A stretch of 6,802 nucleotides of DNA. Origin: Cellvibrionales bacterium (GTDB taxonomy: Bacteria > Pseudomonadota > Gammaproteobacteria > Pseudomonadales > UBA7434). The notes under the pieces were generated by a model. That model saw only the letters and a program-made list of their open reading frames with translations, was not told the DNA's origin and ran no database searches. Positions within the stretch are counted from its first letter, which is position 1, and every line of letters begins with the position of its first letter. Location: NCBI GenBank assembly GCA_003492055.1, contig DMZE01000122.1, forward strand, positions 1 through 6,802. The letters run 5' to 3'. Position numbers and translations under genes: made by a program. This document shows positions 1 to 4,667 of this stretch, piece after piece.

Positions 1-563
1 GCATGAATAGTCGCAATCGCCTCGTGACCCGATGGCCATTTAGAAGGCACATCACAAGATTTACCCGCACCCAACCAACGCTTATATGCTTGTTGCTCTT
101 TAGTGCAATGCCCTTGCTCGAGTAAATAACGTGCAAAATGAGGACGACTCAACACCGCATCACCCGCCAAGGCCTTTGCGCCCTCTAATGCACCGGTTAT
201 GCCCTGCTTTGCCAGTTTTTTGCCAATCGCTTCGGCGCGATTCTCACGTGCAAGGCGCTGACCATTCAAAAAGGTATTGAGCGTTTCGTTATCAGTATCA
301 AGCCATAAGCCTAAAATATGGTAAGAACGACCATCAATTTCGGCGCTAATCTCTACGCCTGGCACTAATTCAATGGGCGCACTCAATTCAGCGACAAATG
401 CTGGGTCTGCCAAAGCGGCTTGTAACACTTTTACCCCAGCAACCGTATCATGATCAGTTAACGCCAGACGAGAAACGCCATTGGCATTCGCTCTCGCCAA
501 AAGTGCCTCGGGTGATAGTGCACCATCTGAAGCGGTGCTATGTGTATGTAAATCGAATATCAT
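1..563 (-). CDS. rnm: RNase AM / YciV-type PHP-domain 5'-3' exonuclease, partial (3' end outside window)
   Basis: The minus-strand frame opens at the ATG at 563-561 and stays open for 187 codons to the window edge, so the C-terminal third is missing. The N terminus shows the PHP metal-binding signatures in order: DLHTHS at residues 4-9, LTDHD at 35-39, PGVEIS at 68-73 and a His at 82, followed by the LSRPHFAR segment at 138-145 typical of this family. Family members are usually about 280-290 residues. In E. coli the homologue (YciV, formerly TrpH) is RNase AM, a 5'-3' exonuclease that trims the 5' ends of rRNA precursors and degrades short oligonucleotides; that role here is inferred from similarity. 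The remaining PHP ligands near the C terminus cannot be checked. The upstream Shine-Dalgarno is weak (AGAGCAGA). The gene is divergent from yciB, a neighbourhood I recall from other gammaproteobacteria, which supports the assignment. Confidence 0.9.
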   Translation of the reverse strand, partial: MIFDLHTHSTASDGALSPEALLARANANGVSRLALTDHDTVAGVKVLQAALADPAFVAELSAPIELVPGVEISAEIDGRSYHILGLWLDTDNETLNTFLNGQRLARENRAEAIGKKLAKQGITGALEGAKALAGDAVLSRPHFARYLLEQGHCTKEQQAYKRWLGAGKSCDVPSKWPSGHEAIATIH

Positions 564-663
564 TCGTAATTCTGCTCTGGCAATTAACGCTGCGTATGAA
601 TTTGACTCGAATAGTCCGTTTTAACAATAAAACCGAGAAACACCATCGCAAGCGGAATGTGAA

Positions 664-714
664 CGCGATCCAAATTTTACCCTAACAAACCTTTTTATTT
701 TAGGTAAAATCGCG
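664..714. repeat. Imperfect inverted repeat in the rnm-yciB intergenic region
   Basis: The arms ATTTTACCCTAA (674-685) and TTAGGTAAAAT (700-710) pair over 11 positions with one bulged C. The outer CGCG at 664-667 can also pair with CGCG at 711-714 across a short left-side bulge. The loop is about 14 bases and T-rich. No T-run follows the stem on either strand, so it does not look like an intrinsic terminator. Its place between two divergent genes, overlapping a promoter-like sequence, would fit an operator or a 5'-UTR hairpin, but no known regulator motif is recognised. Confidence 0.45.
682..710 (+). promoter_or_regulatory. Candidate sigma70 promoter for the yciB-yciI-ygiM genes
   Basis: CTAACA (682-687, four of six matches to TTGACA) and TAAAAT (705-710, five of six to TATAAT) are separated by exactly 17 bases and point towards yciB. 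A start just downstream would give a 5' leader of roughly 110 bases. The -10 box lies inside the right arm of the inverted repeat at 664-714. This is a visual match in AT-rich DNA and no other promoter evidence exists. A weaker minus-strand candidate for rnm is TCGCAA/ACAATA (646-651 and 624-629 on the plus strand, 16-base spacing). Confidence 0.3.
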
Positions 715-829
715 CACTGGCTAACGTGCATTGGATAAAGAATAGAAACATAGCGCCGACAGCGCGAAAATGCCAATATCAATTAAAACCTATATGTTAC
801 GAAGGTAGCATAAAAATCACGGAAAACCC

Positions 830-1417
830 ATGAAACAAATTTTAGAACTCATCCCCTTAATTTTATTTTTTCTCGCCTTTAAAATGGATGGAGAAACACT
901 TGAAATTTTGAGTTTCAGCTATCAGTTTGATGGTATCTATTCAGCAACCGCCATTTTGATGGCCGCCACGGCTATTCAAGTACTACTAACATGGTTCTTT
1001 ACCGGCAAAGTAGAAAAACAATTACTCTGGCTATTTGGCATTATTGTTGTTGCTGGCTCAGCCACACTTATTTTACGTAATGATATTTTTATTATGTGGA
1101 AACCTACCGTCTTCAACTGGGGCTTAGCACTGGTTTTATTGGGCGGTTTATTATTAGGGAAAAAGAGTCTGCTCGAAAAAATGCTTGGCCAACAAATTGA
1201 ATTACCCGCTACTGCTTGGCTGCGCCTCAATCAATTGTGGATTGCTAATTTTTCAATTGTCGGCAGCCTTAACCTTTATGTTGCCTATAACTTCTCGCAA
1301 GCCGCTTGGGTTAATTACAAGCTTTACAGCTCTATAGGTTTCACGTTGGTACTTATGATAATCACCATGATTATTGTGGTGCCGCATATCAAAGATAAAG
1401 CGGACGAATCTAGCTAG
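830..1417 (+). CDS. yciB: YciB family inner-membrane protein (septation protein A, IspZ family)
   Basis: This is a 195-residue, strongly hydrophobic protein beginning MKQILELIPLILFF, the characteristic YciB N terminus. Membrane segments are visible at about 3-17, 36-57, 64-82, 94-109, 137-154 and 167-185. Family hallmarks are GIYSAT at 35-40, the RNDIFIMWKPTV stretch at 83-94, a KMLGQQIELP loop at 117-126 and WVNYK at 160-164. Compared with the 179-residue E. coli protein it carries about 16 extra residues (about 18-33) before GIYSAT, which I recall in Pseudomonas-type YciB, so this is a lineage trait and not damage. YciB is known to influence cell-envelope synthesis, shape and division; the biochemical activity is not settled. 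A GGAA at 821-824 lies 5 bases before the ATG. The gene starts a rightward run, 38 bases ahead of yciI. Confidence 0.95.
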   Translation: MKQILELIPLILFFLAFKMDGETLEILSFSYQFDGIYSATAILMAATAIQVLLTWFFTGKVEKQLLWLFGIIVVAGSATLILRNDIFIMWKPTVFNWGLALVLLGGLLLGKKSLLEKMLGQQIELPATAWLRLNQLWIANFSIVGSLNLYVAYNFSQAAWVNYKLYSSIGFTLVLMIITMIIVVPHIKDKADESS

Positions 1418-1455
1418 TCGCCCAACAAAACTTAAATTAAGGAAATCATACCTCT

Positions 1456-1755
1456 ATGTTCTACGCCATTATTAGCGAAGATGTCCCAAACAGTTTACCG
1501 CTGCGACAACAAGCACGCGGCGCTCATATTGAACGCCTACAAAAATTAAAGGAACAAGGTCGCTTATTGCTAGCTGGGCCACACCCGGCTATTGATTCCG
1601 AAGACCCCGGCGAAGCAGGCTTTACCGGCAGCCTCGTTATTGCTACTTTTGATTGCCTTGCCGATGCACAGCAATGGGCCGATGAAGATCCTTATTGCGA
1701 CGCAGGTGTTTACCAAAAAGTGATCGTTAAACCCTATAAAAAGGTGCTCCCATGA
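1456..1755 (+). CDS. yciI: YciI family protein (YCII domain)
   Basis: The 99-residue product matches E. coli YciI over its full length: RGAHIERLQKLKEQGRLL at 21-38, AGPHPAIDSEDPGEAGFTGS at 40-59, ADEDPY at 75-80, GVY at 84-86 and VKPYKKV at 91-97. His24, in the position conserved across the family, and Asp47 of the PAID motif are present. The YCII fold is a ferredoxin-like alpha/beta domain with a His-containing pocket suggestive of an enzyme, but no substrate is established for the free-standing YciI. An AAGGA (1439-1443) lies 12 bases upstream of the ATG, a rather long spacing. The TGA stop overlaps the ATG of ygiM in an ATGA junction, so the two are probably translationally coupled. Confidence 0.95.
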   Translation: MFYAIISEDVPNSLPLRQQARGAHIERLQKLKEQGRLLLAGPHPAIDSEDPGEAGFTGSLVIATFDCLADAQQWADEDPYCDAGVYQKVIVKPYKKVLP

Positions 1756-2471
1756 ATATAAGCCTACTTATTAAAAACAGTTATTACCTAAGTATTGCAG
1801 GGCTGCGCTTACTGCTTTGCACACTGCTATTCAGTCAAGCAGCTATCGTTAATGCCGCTGAAGAGACACGCTATGTATCAGATGTTTTTTATGTGCCATT
1901 GCACAGCGGCAATAGCACCAAGCATCGTATTATTCATCGCGGACTAAAAACGGGGACTCGCCTCACACTGCTAGAGACCGACAATGAAGCGGGCTTTAGC
2001 AAAGTGACTACAAGCAAGGGCACGGAAGGCTGGATCCAAAATCAATTTTTAGCAGCCACGCCTATTGCCCGCACCCGCTTAGTAGAAGCACAAAACAAGT
2101 TGCTGCAATTAAACAAAAAACTCACTAGTCTCGAAAAAAATAACCGTGAGACACAGCAAAGTAGTGGCGCAATACAAAAACAAGTTAGCTTGCTATCACG
2201 CCAAAACCAACAACTAAACAAAGAGCTTGATAACATTAAAAAAATATCAGCCAACGCCATCAACTTAGATACCAATAATCGCGAGTTATTGAAAAAGAAT
2301 GAGATGCTAAAAATTGATATTGCTGAACTACAAGCCAACAATTCAAGACTCTCAGATAAAAGTGATAAAGAATGGTTTTTCCGTGGCGCGCTTGCCGTGT
2401 TAATGGGCGTATTTTTAGCGATATTGCTGCCTAAGTTAAAACCAAAAGCACGCTCAAAAGAGTGGACGTAA
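1752..2471 (+). CDS. ygiM: YgiM/TIGR04211-type protein: bacterial SH3 domain, coiled coil and C-terminal membrane anchor
   Basis: This 239-residue protein has the YgiM architecture. A signal peptide covers about 1-35 or 36, with a hydrophobic core at 20-33 and probable cleavage near IVNAA. A bacterial SH3 domain spans about 41-100 (YVSDVFYVPL, RIIHRGLKTGTRLTLL, GTEGWIQNQFL). A polar, heptad-rich coiled coil runs from about 108 to 203, and a single membrane helix at about 209-227 is followed by a basic tail ending KARSKEWT, closely resembling the end of E. coli YgiM (206 residues). The domain between the signal peptide and anchor should lie in the periplasm. SH3b domains often bind cell-wall peptides, but no ligand is shown here. 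AAGGTG at 1741-1746, inside yciI, is a good ribosome binding site 5 bases before the ATG. The company of yciB fits an envelope role. Confidence 0.9.
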   Translation: MNISLLIKNSYYLSIAGLRLLLCTLLFSQAAIVNAAEETRYVSDVFYVPLHSGNSTKHRIIHRGLKTGTRLTLLETDNEAGFSKVTTSKGTEGWIQNQFLAATPIARTRLVEAQNKLLQLNKKLTSLEKNNRETQQSSGAIQKQVSLLSRQNQQLNKELDNIKKISANAINLDTNNRELLKKNEMLKIDIAELQANNSRLSDKSDKEWFFRGALAVLMGVFLAILLPKLKPKARSKEWT

Positions 2472-2508
2472 AAAACGGTTAGCCACCCTTGTAAGCAATA
2501 TTATTAAT

Positions 2509-2512
2509 GGAG
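2509..2512 (+). promoter_or_regulatory. Ribosome binding site that decides the cyclophilin start
   Basis: GGAG stands 9 bases upstream of the ATG at 2522. It overlaps the last base of the alternative ATG at 2507-2509, so it can only serve the downstream start. Confidence 0.65.
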
Positions 2513-2521
2513 ATAGACAAA

Positions 2522-3199
2522 ATGTTACAGCAGATCAAATCATTCAAAAGTATAAGTAAAATAAGTTTAGTAACATTGGTATTGGTATTTATGTCTGCTT
2601 GTTCAGATGAGAATACGACAAATCAAAGTAATATCACCCCCCAAGCAGCTACGATTGATACCACCGCCAAAGTTGATATGTCAGACGCAGCCACAGAATC
2701 ACCTAGCGTTGTATTTGAAACCAGTGCCGGTAACTTTACCGTGCAATTAAATGCAGAAGCAGCACCGCTTACCGTCGCTAACTTTTTACAATATGTTGAA
2801 AATGGCTTTTATAACGGCACTATCTTTCATCGCGTAATTAGTAACTTTATGATTCAAGGCGGCGGATTCACTGTCGATATGACCAAAAAAGCGACCCGAA
2901 CGCCTATCATCAATGAAGCCGATAATGGCTTAAAAAATACGGTTGGCACCATCGCCATGGCGCGCACTAACGCACCGCACTCTGCCACTAGTCAATTTTT
3001 TATTAACGTCGAAGACAATGGCTCACTTAACCATAGAGCTAAAAACTCAAGAGGTTGGGGCTATGCGGTATTTGGCGAAGTCACAGAAGGCTTATCAGTT
3101 GTTGAAGCAATCAAAGGTGTTGCAGTAGCTCCAAGAGCGGGACATCAACATGTGCCTTTAGAAGCGGTTATTATCCAACGTATTTATCTTCTCGATTAA
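2522..3199 (+). CDS. Lipoprotein cyclophilin-type peptidyl-prolyl cis-trans isomerase (PpiA-like)
   Basis: The 225-residue product has a lipoprotein signal (hydrophobic 14-23, lipobox MSAC, lipidated Cys27 followed by Ser and Asp), a Ser/Thr/Asn-rich linker to about 60, and a cyclophilin domain at about 62-225. Cyclophilin hallmarks are PLTVANFLQYVENGFY, FHRVI with catalytic Arg104, FMIQGGG, GTIAMAR, SATSQFFINV and GYAVFGEV. It should catalyse proline isomerisation during folding of exported proteins. Ser at +2 predicts outer-membrane sorting, on the periplasmic face. I chose the ATG at 2522 because GGAG at 2509-2512 stands 9 bases before it; the in-frame ATG at 2507 would add MEIDK but has no clear Shine-Dalgarno and overlaps that GGAG. 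The closest E. coli relative is PpiA, which is soluble and periplasmic, so I give no symbol. It lies 50 bases after ygiM. Confidence 0.93.
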   Translation: MLQQIKSFKSISKISLVTLVLVFMSACSDENTTNQSNITPQAATIDTTAKVDMSDAATESPSVVFETSAGNFTVQLNAEAAPLTVANFLQYVENGFYNGTIFHRVISNFMIQGGGFTVDMTKKATRTPIINEADNGLKNTVGTIAMARTNAPHSATSQFFINVEDNGSLNHRAKNSRGWGYAVFGEVTEGLSVVEAIKGVAVAPRAGHQHVPLEAVIIQRIYLLD

Positions 3200-3244
3200 T
3201 TAATCCTTTTATTATGAGTCAATAAAAAATCATCTGGAACTAAT

Positions 3245-4051
3245 ATGGCGTTGAGCACGAATAAAACAGCACTGAGTGTTAACCTGAATAAAATTGCCTT
3301 AATCCGTAATTCACGACCAGGTAACAATCCGGATATTGTTGAGTACGCAACAAAAATTCTTGCTGCGGGTGCCGACGGCCTTACCGTCCACCCCCGACCC
3401 GATCAACGTCATATTCGCCCTGAAGATTGCTATCAATTAAAAGCTCTGTCAGCGGCCAAAGGCATTGAATTGAATATTGAAGGCAATCCCTTTGCTGGCG
3501 CCTGCCCTAGTCCGCGCAATGACTTCTCAGACTATCCTGGCTTTCTTGAAATATTAGCGCAAGCACGACCCGAGCAAGCCACACTGGTGCCTGACAGTGA
3601 TGCGCAACTGACTTCAGATCATGGATTTGATTTATCGGGTGACAATTCTCAACTAGAATCTATCATCCAAAAAATTCATGCACTTGATTGTCGGGTGAGT
3701 TTATTTATGGACCCCGATATTGAGCAAATCAATTTCGCTAAAGCCATTGGTGCCGACAGAATTGAACTGTATACCGGCCCCTATGCTGATGCCTATGCCC
3801 GTTCTGAGAACAACCATTCACCCGAGGCCGACGCACTCTTTAAACTGCACTGTAAAGCAGCAAAGCATGCAAGTGAGATTGGCTTAGGAGTTAATGCAGG
3901 ACATGATTTAAATTTAGATAATTTACAACAATATCGAGACTTACCTGGCTTGTTAGAGGTGTCGATTGGTCATGCACTGACATTGGACTCTTTAGAGATG
4001 GGATTGAATAAAACCGTAGATGCATACTGCAAGCTTCTGCATGGTGAATAA
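3245..4051 (+). CDS. pdxJ: Pyridoxine 5'-phosphate synthase PdxJ, divergent variant
   Basis: This 268-residue TIM-barrel enzyme should condense 1-deoxy-D-xylulose 5-phosphate with 3-amino-2-oxopropyl phosphate to pyridoxine 5'-phosphate in the DXP-dependent vitamin B6 pathway. PdxJ motifs appear in order: SVNLNKIALIRNSR (11-24), GADGLTVHPRPDQRHI (42-57) with the probable catalytic His49, NIEGNP (77-82) with Glu79 in the catalytic Glu position, LVPD (114-117), VSLFMDPD (151-158), ADRIELYTGPYA (170-181), GLGVNAGHDL (213-222) with catalytic His220, and the phosphate-binding SIGHAL (240-245). It differs from E. coli PdxJ (243 residues, VNIDHIATLRNAR, TVHLREDRRHI) by Asn-Lys for Asp-His near the N terminus, the HPRPD loop and about 18 extra residues after NIEGNP. 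These traits resemble the Bacteroidetes-type branch. All catalytic residues I can place are kept, so it is probably active. Its ribosome binding site is weak (GGA at 3236-3238). It sits 45 bases after the cyclophilin gene. Confidence 0.92.
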   Translation: MALSTNKTALSVNLNKIALIRNSRPGNNPDIVEYATKILAAGADGLTVHPRPDQRHIRPEDCYQLKALSAAKGIELNIEGNPFAGACPSPRNDFSDYPGFLEILAQARPEQATLVPDSDAQLTSDHGFDLSGDNSQLESIIQKIHALDCRVSLFMDPDIEQINFAKAIGADRIELYTGPYADAYARSENNHSPEADALFKLHCKAAKHASEIGLGVNAGHDLNLDNLQQYRDLPGLLEVSIGHALTLDSLEMGLNKTVDAYCKLLHGE

Positions 4052-4067
4052 AAAAAACTCTCAAGCG

Positions 4068-4646
4068 CTAAATATTTTTCGACTTAAAATTCTGTAACTG
4101 CTTAGTAATGTGAGCCACCTCAGGCTTATTTTCCAGTAATTCCTCTGCCGTCAAGCCTTGTAACTCATGTGGAAAAACCAACCAATCGTTGGTCGTATGC
4201 AAATAATAATCGGGCTCTGAACTAACTTGGGATTGACTCGGCTTAAAGTAAACCGTCGCTATTTTTATTGACTGCGGTGCACTATCGCCGCTGCGAAGTT
4301 TTATTTGTTTAATTAATTCGGCAACACTTAAACCGCTATCGTGAACATCATCAACAATCAGTAAATTATCCTCGGCTTTAATCGTATCAATGACATAAGC
4401 TAAGCCATGCACTTTTACGGTTTTACTGCGCTGGTCTATCCCTTCATAAGAGGAGGTCCGAATCGCAATATGCTCGGTAGTTACACCGCAAACATCTAAG
4501 ACCTCTTGCACCGCAATACCGATAGGTGCACCGCCACGCCATACGCCAATAATAAAGCTTGGCCGAAAATCACTTTCGAGTATTTTCATAGCTAAGGAAA
4601 AAGAATCCTTAAGCAATTCGCTGGCCGTAATATAGCGCTTATTCAT
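4068..4646 (-). CDS. Purine-type phosphoribosyltransferase (COG2236, hypoxanthine/xanthine PRTase-like)
   Basis: The 192-residue product is a type I phosphoribosyltransferase. Visible motifs are FIIGVWRGGAPIG at 31-43 (pyrophosphate loop, Arg37-Gly-Gly), AIRTSSYEG at 61-69 (flexible loop region), the PRPP-binding LLIVDDVHDSGLSV at 95-108 with Asp99, Asp100 and Asp103, and DYYLHTTNDWLVFPHEL near the C terminus, where the hood selects the base. Such enzymes transfer the phosphoribosyl group of PRPP to a purine in the cytosol; hypoxanthine, guanine or xanthine is likely, but the exact substrate cannot be read from the sequence. The conserved N terminus (YITASELLKDSF) supports the start at 4646, although no Shine-Dalgarno is visible before it. 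The gene lies 21 bases downstream of the oxidoreductase gene, suggesting co-transcription, and is convergent with pdxJ. Confidence 0.88.
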   Translation of the reverse strand: MNKRYITASELLKDSFSLAMKILESDFRPSFIIGVWRGGAPIGIAVQEVLDVCGVTTEHIAIRTSSYEGIDQRSKTVKVHGLAYVIDTIKAEDNLLIVDDVHDSGLSVAELIKQIKLRSGDSAPQSIKIATVYFKPSQSQVSSEPDYYLHTTNDWLVFPHELQGLTAEELLENKPEVAHITKQLQNFKSKNI

Positions 4647-4653
4647 AAATAAT

Positions 4654-4663
4654 TGTCATGACA
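4654..4663. repeat. Perfect 10-base palindrome TGTCATGACA
   Basis: A perfect palindrome occupies part of the 21-base gap between the oxidoreductase stop and the phosphoribosyltransferase start, where a ribosome binding site would be expected. It could be an operator half, a small RNA hairpin or chance; symmetry does not extend beyond the 10 bases. Confidence 0.3.
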
Positions 4664-4667
4664 GAAT

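Noticed and set aside
128..140. Selenocysteine or selenium-dependent formate dehydrogenase idea (residues of the oxidoreductase, codons near 6375-6390)
   Set aside because: The residue aligned with Sec is encoded by an ordinary Cys codon and no in-frame TGA occurs in the gene, so no selenocysteine insertion is needed.
398..685. 95-codon plus-strand reading frame
   Set aside because: It is antisense to the clearly conserved PHP-domain gene and runs into the divergent intergenic region; its translation resembles no protein.
976..1230. 84-codon minus-strand reading frame
   Set aside because: It lies wholly inside yciB on the opposite strand and is a shadow of the membrane-protein codons.
2042..2341. 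99-codon minus-strand reading frame rich in Ser, Phe and Leu
   Set aside because: It is the antisense shadow of the Lys/Asn/Glu-rich coiled coil of ygiM.
2943..3128. 61-codon plus-strand reading frame
   Set aside because: It is an alternative frame inside the conserved cyclophilin domain with no family features.
3194..3205. Perfect palindrome GATTAATTAATC at the cyclophilin stop codon
   Set aside because: It is all AT apart from its ends, has no loop and gives no stable hairpin; probably chance in AT-rich sequence.
4050..4070. Possible bidirectional terminator between pdxJ and the phosphoribosyltransferase
   Set aside because: There is an 8-base A run (a U run for the leftward transcript) and a loopless AGCGCT, but no stem-loop precedes the run on either strand.
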